In this document: positions 10,834-21,572 of the stretch, piece after piece
Layout: each line of letters opens with the position of its first letter
Numbering within the stretch: the stretch's first letter is position 1
Assembly: GCA_027886185.1 (NCBI GenBank)
Contig: WOAB01000109.1
Coordinates: forward strand, 10,148,501 to 10,212,500
Direction of reading: 5' to 3'
From: Rheum nobile
Taxonomy: Eukaryota; Streptophyta; Magnoliopsida; Caryophyllales; Polygonaceae
Length of the DNA stretch: 64,000 bases
The notes under the pieces: generated by a model
Told to the model about the DNA's origin: nothing
The model's database searches: none
The model's input: the letters and a program-made list of their open reading frames with translations, nothing else
Program-made: the position numbers and the translations under genes

Positions 10834-11420
10834 TGCTATGGGGCAAAAAGATCGAACTAACCTGAATCGCCTGAAGAAGGGCAACTAGACAACAACAGTT
10901 TTGATTATATCTGAATAATCCAAATCAAACAATGATCTAGACGAAATAAGATTAAAAAGATGCAAAGATAAGCTTATCTCTTCTGAATAAGAGATTGATC
11001 GAATCAAAGGATTTAATTGTCGGTCGCTTCAATACTGAAATGAGGATTCGAGATTAAGAGTTCTGATGAATGTAAGCAAGAGAGTAGTAGCCTGTATTAT
11101 GCCAAATTCGTGTGTTTTACAATGATCTCAAATCCTCTTATATACACCTTTAATTTCCAAAGATTTAGCTAAACTAGCCATTATACAGCTTTGATTATCA
11201 GATGGCCATGATCTTGCAATATTTATGATTGATTACATGGGTTATAACTGCTACATGGAAGGATATATTGACCTCCATAATCCGGGGCTCAATAAATTCT
11301 CCGATCTTGTTGTGGCTGTGATCCTCGCTAGTCGTTTAATCAGACGATCGCTCCAAATGGGAAGGTCACTCCGTCTATTGGGATGCTTCCTTTAAGGTCC
11401 ATTAAGAGTGAGGCCTAACA
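10834..11420 (-). repeat. 3' LTR of the Tat element
   Basis: Matches 29826-30432 over its length (TGCTATGGGG... versus TGTTTTGGGA... at the left; ...GGCCTAACA versus ...GGCCCAACA at the right). The 5' LTR has about 20 extra bases near 30175. A TATA-like TATATAAGAGG on the minus strand lies near 11140. The two copies differ at many positions, consistent with an old insertion. Confidence 0.85.
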
Positions 11421-11954
11421 ATAGCTCCAAAAAATTGAATTGGGACGGAAGCATCTGCTGAGGGGCGGTTGGATTTTTTAAAGCCTCCTCCGAACGTGAT
11501 CTCCCTCTTGCCAATTTTACTGTGATGGATTGATGACATGGTGTTTTTCTATTGGTCGGCAAATTTGACCCTGAGCAAGCAGTTTCCCCATAAATGGCAG
11601 TCACTTCCCTTTCTTTTCACCATCCTCTTTCTTCTCACGAAGGGGATTGGCGACTTGCACCCAATTGACGGTATCGATGAGGCCGGAGCGGCCGCTTGGC
11701 GAGTAAGTGAGAAAAGAGCTTGTATGAAATTTTTGGCTAATACATGCATTTTTCGTTTCTTTTTGCTTATGTCTTTCTACATTGTTTGTTTGCAGGCTCT
11801 TTAATACTCAATCGTCGCGTTCTCCAATGTGCAAGATTTGAGCGACCAAGCTGATGCGCGGGTAGCCGAGGTTGAAGGTCAACTAAAGGTTGTTGATGGG
11901 CGCGTCAAGGCCGCTGAGGGCAAGCAAGCATTGGCTGAGAAGAAGTTGGCGGAG

Positions 11955-12524
11955 TGATTAGGATTCGATTCTCGGATCTCGTCTGAAGCCGGATCTAGGT
12001 AGGAAATGGTCCCGGATCCTTCTCTTGGTAACCGGATAAGTACGAACCACCGGAAAGGATGGTCCGCGGCTCTCTTATGCTCTCTTGGGCGAGGGTGGGG
12101 CGAGAGTGAAGGCTGTGTTTGTGAACTGTGACGTGGTTCAATCGGGTCTAACCAGTTTTGTGACGCTGAGGCCTAAGGGGAGGAGTTCAACTCAACTACG
12201 AAGCTTAGGCATAAATTTCAACGTAAGGATCAATGATTACAACGAAGGCTATTTATAGCCTTTATGCTCGGCCAAGAGCCCTCATGGGCTTGGGCCGCAA
12301 GACACAATAATGTTTCGGCTTCTCTAGCAAGAGAAGACACACGCCCGAAATAGAAAGTGCAAAAATAGAAAGTACTAAAAGTGGCAACATGCCAAAACAT
12401 GAAATAACGGAAATAGGAACTAATATGACTAAACTAGACTAAGTCCTATGCCAAGGGGGACGCCACGGTCTTGCTCTTCTGGGGGCTCTTCAGGCACCAA
12501 TTCAGGACTAGCCAGGAGCGCAAA
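11955..12524 (-). repeat. 3' LTR of the gag-only element
   Basis: Near-identical to 14125-14694; only scattered single-base differences are visible, so the insertion is fairly young. A palindromic TATA box (GGCTATTTATAGCC) lies at 12247-12260. The LTR is preceded, in minus orientation, by a purine-rich tract (AAGGGAGGGAGAA) near 12525-12540. Confidence 0.9.
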
Positions 12525-13470
12525 ATTCTCCCTCCCTTAGAATCGAAGCATCCTCGCTTCGAACCGGTTGGGGCAAGGGAAAGAATGCGCGCAGAAGCTA
12601 GCGAGAGCGCTGCACCAAAATGGGGCTCGAGACCGACTTGAGGCACCTCAAAGATCATCAAGTATGGCTCGGGTGCGGGAGCGGTCTTGGCGGCAGGTGA
12701 CTTGAACATTAATGTACGGGGCAGGGGCGCTGGCTCGCTGAACATGGGTGTTGGCACTGGTGCCTGGGGCAAGTCTGGCACGTGTGCAGGTACGACTGCC
12801 ATGGGCAGCGGCACTGGAGGCGTTGGTGCAGGCGTTGTGCTGGAAGTGGGTGCGGGAAGCACAGGCGCAGCGCGGTGCAGGCTTTGGAGATGAACCACCA
12901 GGCAGCGCAGCTCTTATATTTCTCTTTGTTCTGTCGAGAGCTGTTGCATCGACGTATCTTGGAGAGGTGGGGTCGGTGCTGTGATCGGCACTACCAGCAT
13001 GGGCTCCATGGTGCGCACTGGAGCACGCTCGGGGACGGGCCGGCTAGGGCGATCGGAGTAGCACGCTCTGGGGCACTCAGGGGAGTGCGCTGGGACGCGC
13101 TCTGTGTGGTACACGAGTTGGGGTCGAGACACTCGACGTGTGTGCGCTGCGTGAGCGTCGGCATCAAGCTCCGGGGCAAAGTGTCGCGTCATGACACACA
13201 CGAGATGCTCCCAAGTCTCAATAGGAGACCGACCACGGTCCCATCGATCATTCTCATCGCGATACCACCAGTCGAGGGCATAGCTGGTGAAGCAATGAAT
13301 GGCAACGTCGCATTGCTCATACTTGTCGTAGTCTCGATGGCTATAGTAGAAGCCATATAGCGGGCCCACTCCAAGAACGTGTCGAAGTTATCATACCCGG
13401 CAAAACACCTAAGGCGCAACTTCATGTCGGTTCGGGGCCGCTGACTAGTATCCCGTCGGTCTTGGACCAC
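12446..13470 (-). pseudogene. gypsy gag of the small element, frameshifted
   Basis: The conserved core is in two frames: C-F-A-G-Y-D-N-F-D-T-F-L-E-W-A at about 13400-13360, then D-Y-D-K-Y-E-Q-C-D-V-A-I and S-Y-A-L-D-W-W from about 13335, with P-I-E-T-W-E-H-L-V-C-V-M-T-R-H-F. A single frame change near 13360 separates them. The C-terminal part (12898-12446) is proline-rich, low-complexity sequence. No zinc knuckle, protease or RT follows. Confidence 0.75.
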
Positions 13471-14110
13471 ATGGTGGTTGTCGATGTCGTAGTGCTCGGA
13501 AGGGCGCTAGTCCGGTTGTCGCCAAGTCATAGAGGCGGTGCAGGGGAAAGATATGGTAAATGGGAAAGGGTGGTTAAGGAGATAGAGGGAAATTGGTTTT
13601 GAATTTTGAATTTGAAATTCAAAAAGGAGATCGGCCAAGTTATGGTTGGGAGATTTGGGAAAGATATGGATAAGATCTTCGGTTAAGAAAATATTTTGTT
13701 GGGAAAGCCTATGGCTGAGATCTTTGGGATTCGGATAAGGCAAGTGCGGATGAGGTGGGATTTTGGATAAGGAAAAGGGAAGGGGGCTAGGAAGGGACCG
13801 GCTGCTGTGCATGGCCGCGGTCGCGGCTGTTTCGGCCGCGGTCGCGGCTTGCGGCTAGGGTGTGGGCAGCAGGGAAGGGTTCATATTTTGGCCTTTTGAG
13901 GGGGTCAAACGATGTCCGTTTTGGGCGAATTGTATATGCCCGGACTCGTATCGAGATGCTCTACAGGGTTATGGAAGAAATCTTAAGAAAATAGGAAAAA
14001 AAAATTGGGCAAAATTTGGACAAAAGTCGAGTTCGGTTTTGGGAGTTTTAATGGTGATGATGGGTAGGGAGAAAGGAAAGAGAAGGAAAGACACACCTCA
14101 TACCCCCGGC

Positions 14111-14122
14111 GCTCTGATACCA
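14111..14122 (-). other. primer-binding site, initiator tRNA-Met type
   Basis: GCTCTGATACCA on the plus strand is TGGTATCAGAGC on the minus strand, two bases from the inner edge of the right LTR at 14125. Confidence 0.9.
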
Positions 14123-14124
14123 AT

Positions 14125-14694
14125 TGATACGGATCCGATTCTCGAATCTCGTCTGAAGCCGGATCTAGGTAGGAAATGGTCTCGAATCCTTCTCTTGGTA
14201 ACCGGATAAGTACGAACCACCGGAAAGGATGGTCCGCGGCTCTCTTATGCTCTCTTGGGCGAGGGTGGGGCGAGAGTAAAGGCTGTGTTTGTGAACTGTG
14301 ACGTGGTTCAATCGGGTCTAACCAGTTTTGTGACGCTGAGGCCTAAGGGGAGGAGTTCAACTCAACTACGAAGCTTAGGCATAAATTTCAACGTAAGGAT
14401 CTATGATTACAACGAAGGCTATTTATAGCCTTTATGCTCGGCCAAGAGCCCTCATGGGCTTGGGCCGCAAGACACACTAATGTTTCGGCTTCTCTAGCAA
14501 GAGAAGACACACGCCCGAAATAGAAAGTGCAAAAATAGAAAGTACTAAAAGTGGCAACATGCCAAAACATGAAATAACGGAAATAGGAACTAATATGACT
14601 AAACTAGACTAAGTCCTATGCCAAGGGGGACGCCACGGTCTTGGTCTTCTGGGGCTCGTCGGGCACCGGTTCAGGACCAGCCAGGAGCGCATCA
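14125..14694 (-). repeat. 5' LTR of the gag-only element
   Basis: Begins TGATACGG and ends GCGCATCA, followed by the target duplication CGGAG. The TATA palindrome is at 14417-14430. Open frames at 14388-14570 and 14616-15029 on the minus strand are chance frames through the LTR. Confidence 0.9.
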
Positions 14695-15779
14695 CGGAGG
14701 TACAAGCCTAGCTTATGGATCTTGAGGGCAGTGTTGAGGAGGTTCGTGTGAAGGATGCCTACGTCGCCACTGATGTCGGGACGTATTTCTATCTCAAGTA
14801 CCGTATTGAAATGATGGAGGAGTATGCCACGGGGGCTCATTCGACTTGGAAGATTGAGGACGCGAAGGCAAATATGGACCTCTTGTATCCGCATGGTAAT
14901 CCGGGGGACGAACTGTTCAAATTGTTGGGCCTTGGTGAAGGCGAACAGGGGGAGGATATCGATACTGAGGCGATTGCAGAAGACGTCGCGGATGTATCCA
15001 AGGGGCTTCCTGAGGTGACTGAGGGTCAAGATGCTATCCCTGTGGAAGTCAACGAGAAGTCAGGTGAGTCCTAACTTGGTTTGATAAATGACAGTGTTTT
15101 TGGTGTGTTGTGGATGCTTTACTTTAAACGTTTTTAGACAATGTTTTGTGCCCCATCGTGGTGATGGGACGGATAATGTTTTGGCGACCCGTCTATCATC
15201 GCGGGTCGCGTATTTTGTAATTGTTTTGGTTTTTGTTGCGTACCTTGTGTTTGTCTTGCGTCTGTTTTGCATGTTTTGTGTTGCAGGTGGATTTTTGTCG
15301 TTCGCGCCTTGGCCGAGACGCAAACTATGTGGCCATGACGACCTGTAATTGTAAATGTTAGTGTAGCATGCTTTTCGTTTGTCCAGGGGAGAGTAGTTTG
15401 TAATGTATGGTAAAGACAAGTACCTTGGATAGGACAAATCTTTGTAAAATAGAACGTTTTGTTTTGTTCCTCCACTCCCTGTGTATCGATCGATTTGTAT
15501 GTCGTAAGCGCTGTTTTGTGTATAGTAAGGATATCCTTTTGAATGTCACGTTTGTCTTCGAGGCATCTCGTTCCTGTTCAAATTACATTAAGAGTACAAA
15601 AAAGAAAGGTCTTGGGGCGACCGTTGGGGGGTGACCCAACGGCCCTCCGATGCTTAAGTCAGTGATCGTAATTCAATCTAATATAATTGAATAGATGTAC
15701 AAAAACTATAAAGAGAAAGAGAGTTCAGAAATGATACAACTGTAAGTGGATCGCGTTCCAACTTCTAGGGATCGGTTAT

Positions 15780-15995
15780 CCGTCCTTTGTTTCTAGTCAA
15801 TATGCTCCTTGTCCGACGACTTCTTTGATGAGGTAAGGTCCTTCCCATTGGGGTGCTAGCTTTCCGTCGGTTGGATCTTTGGTGTTTTGGAACGTTTTTC
15901 TTAGGACCCAGTCCCCTAGCCTGAAGACTTTAGCTCAAACGTTCTTGTTATAGCTTCGGGCGACTTGTTGTTGGTATTGGACTGACAAGGCCGGA
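15780..15995 (-). pseudogene. Tat integrase C-terminal segment
   Basis: The minus strand reads VQYQQQVARSYNKNV, then a stop (TGA) and FRLGDWVLRK, then GKLAPQWEGPYLI. This is the conserved integrase tail with its G-D-x-V-L-R and W-E-G-P-Y blocks. The stop sits where Arg is usual, as CGA to TGA would give. The segment is cut from the upstream part (17325-17917) by the solo LTR. Confidence 0.8.
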
Positions 15996-16001
15996 AACCG
16001 G

Positions 16002-17308
16002 TGTCGTTTTCCTGTCAAAGAAATCCTAATTCACCTACTAAAGAGTATAGCAAGCAAGTCAGAGTCGATCCCACAGGGAGTCGGTTATCTGTATACAATT
16101 AACGTGTGACTAACAAGTAGCAGGGGGGTTTCAGAATATTCGTAGAGTAACAGAGATGCAAGCTTTAAAAGAAGAAGAAATATGATGAGGGGAAGTATTC
16201 CACTAGACAAATATCCACACTGCAGATGAAACAGGTTGATCACTGATAACTATTGTTCCAAGTTCTTTTCACAATCTTATAGTTGTTCACATCCTGATCT
16301 TAAGTACTACCAATTCTCACAGTTGTTGATAGACTTATCACGATATCAATGGAAGAAAACCTTACCACTAACAAAGCAATAGTGATGCACACAAGGATAT
16401 AGGATACATGCAAATAGAAGAAAACCTTACTACTTAACATGCAAATAATTCTCTTTCACAATTGCGCACTTGTATTCCACTATATGCAACAATTGTGTTT
16501 GCCACTAGGTAAGCACTCGTATTCCACTATATGCAAACCCTAGCACTATGATAGATATCGATAAACCTAGTTAGCTACGCTAGAAGAATCAACATAAACC
16601 AATAGACAATATGCTCGAGAGAATTAAACCAACTTTATAAGTTTTTCTTATAAAGTTGGTTTAATTCTCTCGAGCATATTGTCTATTGGTTTATGTTGAT
16701 TCAATTGTCTCACAACCAATTCATTGCAATGCTTCAATTGTCTAGCGAAACAAAGGTGTTTAGGTCTCTATTCGTTCAAACCCTAGAAGTAGAATTGAAA
16801 CGAGAGAGAACGTACGTACTCTTCTAAAAACTAGAAAAACTCTTTAAATAGGTTCAGAAAAGATAAGCTAAACCTAGCAAATAAAAATAAGGAAATAAAA
16901 TAATAGAAAGTAGAATATCCGAAAATACTAAAATCGGAAACAAAAGAACTGCTGGCCGCGAGGCGTCGACCTCCACCGCGGGGCGGTGAGTTCCACCGCA
17001 TGGCGGTGGCTTCGTTGTGTCGCCTTCTCTGAGATCTACCGTCGGGTCGCGGTGGCTTGTGGCGCGGGGCGGCAAAGACCAACTTCTTCAGTTCTTCATC
17101 TTCTGCTCTCCTGTACTACCAAGTGATGGTAGCCTTCCTCCATGAATCCTAAGCAGATCTTCTCCTCCATCATTAAGCTGTAAATCCTATGATATCTTCA
17201 CTTCTTAACTCTTCTTCTAGATTACAGACTTAGCCTAAATCTATACCGAAACTCCATCTAAATCATGTCAATAATCATTAGTTAAGGTGCCTTAAATGGC
17301 ACCTATCA
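16002..17308. mobile_element. solo LTR, Athila-like, in the Tat integrase
   Basis: About 1.3 kb beginning TGTCGTTTTCC and ending GGCACCTATCA splits the Tat integrase between a T-I-N-E-T stretch and the V-Q-Y-Q-Q-Q stretch. It shares layout and short words with the Athila-like LTRs to its right (AGGCAAGCAAG...TCGA-TCCCACAGGGAG near the start; GC-rich Pro/Arg-coding dyads near 16955-17080). No internal region or primer-binding site is present. A target duplication could not be confirmed, so the ends are approximate. Confidence 0.65.
16586..16702. repeat. perfect long hairpin, 56-bp arms
   Basis: Bases 16586-16641 are the exact reverse complement of 16647-16702, separated by five T bases. I checked all 56 positions and found no mismatch. 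Outside the arms the flanks are unrelated. The arm contains CTCGAG and ordinary LTR-like sequence, so this appears to be an inverted duplication of part of the LTR. Confidence 0.97.
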
Positions 17309-17324
17309 TGGACCATTCGAATTC

Positions 17325-17917
17325 TATCTTTCTTACAGGTCTCGTTGATGGTGTCGAGATTGTGAGTTAACTCGACATCGTTTTGCTCTGGAGTTTAGAG
17401 TCCGTATCTGGAAGTTGGGACGAATATCTCAGTGGGGATGACAGCCTCGCTTCCATAGACTAGCGAGAAAGGACTTTGTCCTGTTGCATTTTTCGGCGTC
17501 GTCATGTCGGACCACAATATCAAAGGGAGCTCGTCGGCCCACTTGCCTTTTGCCCCTGTGAGGCATTTTTTTGAGATTGTTGATGATGATTTTATTGTTG
17601 GATTCTGCTTGACCATTGGATTGTGGGTATCTTGGTGTAGACGTGACTAGTGTGATGTTCCATTGTTTACAGAAGGATCGCATCTTGCTATCGATGAATT
17701 GGGAGCTATTGTCGCATACGATTTCTGAAGAGACGCCAAATCTGCATAGAATATTACGTTTTATGAATGAGATGACGTGTTTCTCTTTTACCTCTCGATA
17801 TGCTTCGGCCTCTATCCATTTAGAAAAATAGTCAGTCATGGCCAGGAAGAAGACGCGTTGTCCTGACGCTGGTGGAAGTTTTCCGACGATGTCCATCACC
17901 CATCGCATGAAGAGCCA
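17325..17917 (-). pseudogene. Tat integrase catalytic core
   Basis: The minus strand reads RWVMDIVGKLPPASGQ, then MTDYFSKWIEAEAY (first catalytic Asp), IVCDNSSQFIDSK (second) and TPRYPQSNGQAESNN (Glu). The core is therefore nearly complete. A frame change near 17580 separates it from the following A-D-E-L-P-L-I-L-W, A-T-G-Q-S-P-F-S-L-V-Y-G-S-E-A part. Its start is separated from the zinc domain (25020-25150) by the Athila-like insertion; the frame resumes exactly across that insertion. Confidence 0.85.
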
Positions 17918-17922
17918 GGGGG

Positions 17923-19278
17923 TGACGGAGGCTAAAGTCGTATCACCTTATCAAAATAATCCTAAACAAACCTAACTCAGTAGAATAGGCAAGCAAGGGT
18001 CGAATCCCACACGGAGGAGTTGTCTTTCTTTATGTAAATTTGCATGCAAAAGTAACAAAGGGGGGTTTTGGTTGGTTGTTTGTAAACAAAGGAAACAAAA
18101 TCAAAGGTTTGTAATCAAATTGGGAAAAACACTTAGTCAAACAAATATTCATCATTCATTCGATTGATTGGTCCTAGGTTATTTCTATTCCTTCCTTTGA
18201 TTATTCTTGTCCCTATTCTGAAATAGTTACCAGTCCAGGTAACCCTAACTATCGAACGCACAAGAAACCATTAAGATTTAGAACAATAGCAGCAAGACGC
18301 ATAGGAATTAACCAGGATACATGCAACACTGATTTTTCACAGCATTTAACACATAATCAATTCTCTTTCATAATAAACTAGTCCTACCAGTCCTAGAATA
18401 TCATGGATGCTATAAAAGATAAGGAATCTCAACCCGAAATTTCCAAACCCTAGCAATAGACAATTACTAATATCAACTAGGTGATCAATCTAGTCAAATC
18501 AATAAGAATCAATAGGAATAAGCTCAAGAGAAAAGATATAATCCAAAGGAATAGGAAATAGAGTTTCAACCTCACAATCATGAATCAAATGAAGGCTTCA
18601 ATTGTCGGACTAAGCAAAGGGTTCTTAGTTCTTCATAGTCTTGAAACAAAAACTCAAAGAGAAAAGAATGCTGAATAATGAACTCCCTTCAAAGCTGCTA
18701 GGGAAACTAGGTTAAATAACCTAGCCCAAAAACCTAATGCTCAAAAGACAACAAACATAGTCTCAAAAGGAAATAAAATAATGTAAACGAAATAAAGAAA
18801 ATAAAAGAAAATGGAAATAATATAAAAGTAAAACTTTGGATCGTCTGACGAAACGGACTCGGCGCGCCTGATGCATATTTACGCGACCGCGGAAGAATTT
18901 CCGCGATTGCGGAAAATTCTTTTTTCTCCTCTCGCGCTCTCGACTTTTCCGCGACCGCGGGCCTTGCTCTTTCGCAATCGCGGAACTTCGCGTTCTTCAC
19001 TTCTCGCCTTTCATAGATTCCCGCGACCGCAGCCTCAGCCCCACGGTCGCGGTTTTGACTATGTGGCTCCACTTAGCTTCTTTCTCCAGCTCTTCCTTCG
19101 TCTTCTACGTGGTTTTCTTCTCATCTTCTTGATGTCTTCTTTTAATCTCCTCCAAACCACCATATCTCCACATCTACTCCTCAACTCCGATCTCCATAAT
19201 ATGCTCTAAAAATCTCCAAATGGTACCCAAAACACTGGTAACAACTCCTAGTTAAACACTACAAAGTAGCGTTGATCA
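17923..19278 (-). repeat. 3' LTR of the Athila-like element
   Basis: 1356 bp, matching 23665-25014 with scattered substitutions. Three pairs of GC-rich dyads lie at about 18890-18925, 18950-18985 and 19018-19055. Just outside, at 19279-19290, the minus strand has a purine tract (CATGGGGGAATT) that fits the polypurine tract. ORFs at 18734-19209 on both strands are frames through this LTR. Confidence 0.9.
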
Positions 19279-20445
19279 AATTCCCCCATGCTTAAACCTT
19301 GCTCGTCCTCGAGTAAGCTATTATAAACCTACTCCTCCAATCAAATCCCCAAGGTCTCGGGAAGCACAGAAAAACCATCTCCACTAAGGATTGCACCTAA
19401 ACATGAACCTCCAAGGCACCAACACAATAAATACAACACACAACCAACCTTAACGGAAAGCAGAGTACTTCCCCCAAGCTTAACCCGAACACCATAGAGC
19501 GAATAAACATCTAATCCTAGCCTCCATCTATCTTCTTATGCCTCCCAGAGTGACCTACCCGAATCCTCCTTATATCACCTCTTCTTATGTCACCACGCCA
19601 GGAAAAATGAGAAATCCTAATAATCACTCTTCTTCTTTTCACTCATTTTATCAAGGCGCCCTTTCGGGTTTTCACCAAGCCACTCATTTCATTTTTCAAT
19701 AGACGGGCTCACAATAAACTCACATCACTCTTGACCAATTATTACCCCAACATAATGCTGGTCCAAGCCACCAGCTTATTACCTAAGCCGCCCTCTCGGG
19801 TTTTCGACTTATCCCAGGATTTCTATTTTTGTCTTTTTTCAAATTTTTTTGGCTTTTTTATTTTCTTCATTTTTTTTCTCCTCAACGACTAGCAAGTATA
19901 GAATACTCCCCCATGCTTAAACATTGCATTGTCCTCAATGTAATGAAAGACAAAAAAGAAGAAGCACAGGGAAAGGCAATGAAGTACTAACAACCGTCGC
20001 CGAGTTGGCTTGGACACAGAAGTTGTTGCTAGCGGTAAAACAATAAAAGCACATGTCGCTGGTGTTGCGGCGTCGTCTTCCAATAATCTCCACCGTGCAA
20101 CCAAAAGGAACCACTGTAGTGGGGTAGTGGTATAACAAAGAAGTCGGGGTTGCACGACCTTCAACGAACACATAATGGGGCCCGAATGTAATCGTGGTGT
20201 GGGCTCTAGTGTTCCTTCTCCTCAGTTGTCGAATGTAGGGCCATCATCGTTGCCAAATAAAAATGTGGGGCGAATGCCTCCTCCTTGGCAGCATGATGCG
20301 CACCGTCTCTCTATGGGAAACTCGGACAGCTGGCCTTCGGTAGAACTTTTTTTTTTCGATTTTTTTTTCCAACAAGTTACAGAAGGCTTACAGTGGGATT
20401 TCCGCGCCCGCGGAAATGTTGCTGGTGCGTAATTGACACCGTCTT
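19279..20445. other. non-coding internal DNA of the Athila-like element
   Basis: No coding homology seen. The word CCCCCATGCTTAAAC occurs twice (about 19285 and 19910), as does the phrase GCCCTYTCGGGTTTTC (about 19660 and 19790), so the segment carries short internal duplications. A single dyad TTCCGCGCCCGCGGAA lies at 20400-20415. Confidence 0.6.
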
Positions 20446-21572
20446 CTATTTGGCTTCGGGCTCCTTCCTACAGGTTAGTCTAAAGCAAAAACAAAAGCAA
20501 AATAACACATAAATAACTAAAAACATGGAATGAAAAGACAAGGAAAAAAAACTACATACCTCGGGTTGCCTCCCGGACAGCGCCTTAGTTATTGTCGTGG
20601 CTCGACCTGGTACTCTCCTACTCAACTCGGGTTGCTCACAGCAACTGAACTCCTGGGGGCAAGATCGGGGGGGATGCCTCTTTGTATTCTCTAAGTTGAG
20701 CTTTACCCCCATTCTTCTGCACTTCATGATGGGTGGACCGTTGTTCACATCAATGAGTGCACTTGCCATCTTCAGAAACGGCCTACCCAACATCTCAGGG
20801 ACTGCATGCGTGTCCTGCCCCGCATCCAGCATGGAGAAATTCGCCCTTTGAATCACGGTGTCCTTCTTGTGCTTCTCCTTCGGCTTCTTCTTGATCTTGC
20901 GCAGCGCCTTTAAAAATTTTGTGTTGCGAGGGATGTTGTTTGCCAGTTTGACCAAAGGAACGTTTGCCTCGCAGTTACTGAAGGTCTCATAGATCTCTGT
21001 GTTGTTCTTCAGCCTTCGAGTATCTTGTAATGCCTCAGGGAAAGGTGCTGGGGGCTTCAATGTATTGAGCGGGGGGGAATCGGGGCGAGAATAAGCAAGT
21101 TGCACGTCAGAATTTAAACCGCGGTGGCGGTTTGGGACCCGCGGTCGCGGTTCTTTATCTGGGCAAACGTCATCTTTAGAAAATATTCCGCGATCGCAGT
21201 TTTCTGCCCGCGGTCGCGGTTTCTCTTTGTCAAAAATCTCGTCAATAGGAATTTTTCCGCGATCGCGGAAATCTGTCCGCGGTCGCGGAAAGTCGTTGAC
21301 TTTCTCTTCTTCTTTAGCATGAGCCCCGCGGTCGTCGCCTGCTTCTCCGCGGTCGCGGAATTCTTCCCGTTCCCAAAAATAATACTCTTCAGAGAGCACA
21401 TCGCGATCGCGGTCTTCGTCTGGCATGCCCAGCTCCTCAGTGAGTAAACCGCGGTCGCGGTACACCTCCTGCGGTCTCGGTTTCTCTTCTGCATACATCT
21501 CGATGTATTCTGCACCCGTCTCACTGATTTGTTCTTCCCTTTTAGCTAAGGGGACGATGTGCAGCTGCTCAG
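20446..21572 (-). CDS. Athila-like gag-protease region with dyad-encoded repeats
   Basis: The open frame runs for about 375 codons from the solo LTR junction. Its first third consists of 23-24-residue repeats with the pattern P-R-P-R ... D-R-G ... D-K-E, made by the GC dyad array (21118-21485). The middle (R-N-T-K-F-L-K-A-L-R-K) and the following block MLGRPFLKMASALIDVNNG match the gag-to-protease region of Athila elements (L-G-R-P-F-L ... A-L-I-D-V). After that the frame drifts into hydrophobic non-homologous sequence. The upstream start is separated from the gag remnant at 23009-23512 by the solo LTR. A long frame in a dead element; no function is claimed. Confidence 0.6.
21118..21485. repeat. 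array of paired GC-rich dyads
   Basis: Eleven copies of a CCGCGRTCGCGG-type dyad, the clearest being a perfect 16-base palindrome TTCCGCGATCGCGGAA at 21255-21270. Starts are near 21118, 21139, 21187, 21208, 21257, 21277, 21327, 21347, 21401, 21450 and 21470. They come in pairs 20-21 bp apart, and the pairs recur about every 70 bp. The sequence between dyads is not conserved. Confidence 0.9.

Larger units (their letters stand above)
11955..14694 (-). mobile_element. small gag-only gypsy element, complete
   Basis: Two 570-bp LTRs (11955-12524 and 14125-14694) flank about 1.6 kb that encodes only gag. The 5-base target duplication CGGAG is exact (11950-11954 and 14695-14699). The primer-binding site (14111-14122) beside the right LTR and the purine-rich tract beside the left LTR give minus orientation. 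Without pol it is non-autonomous. It sits inside the Tat element's antisense ORF. Confidence 0.9.
11421..15350 (+). pseudogene. antisense spliced ORF of the Tat element
   Basis: Plus-strand gene-like segment lying opposite to the element's own pol, between integrase and 3' LTR. A coiled-coil stretch (about 11840-11954) is interrupted by the small gypsy element and continues in the same frame at 14700, with one stop (TAG) shortly after the junction, then 14715-15062 (acidic, ending near VEVNEKSG). A strong donor (AG|GTGAGT, about 15065) and acceptor (TTTGTGTTGCAG, ending about 15286) would join a last short exon ending at about 15348. Another acceptor-like TTTGTTTGCAG ends near 11795. Antisense ORFs of this kind are known in Tat elements; I do not assign a function. 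Confidence 0.55.

Noticed and set aside
12687..13360. Gly/Ala-rich plus-strand frames
   Set aside because: They are antisense shadows of the gag of the small gypsy element.
16002..17308. Target duplication of this solo LTR
   Set aside because: ACCGG and TGGAC flank the chosen ends and do not match; ends may be off by some bases.
21118..21485. GCGATCGC words as a cyanobacterial HIP1 signature or contamination
   Set aside because: They lie in a plant LTR element with a tRNA-Asp primer site, target duplications and Athila-type gag, and have regular spacing unlike HIP1.
20446..21572. A host Arg-rich (RS/RD-like) protein
   Set aside because: The Arg-rich repeats are the direct translation of the DNA dyads and the frame continues into an Athila-type protease block.
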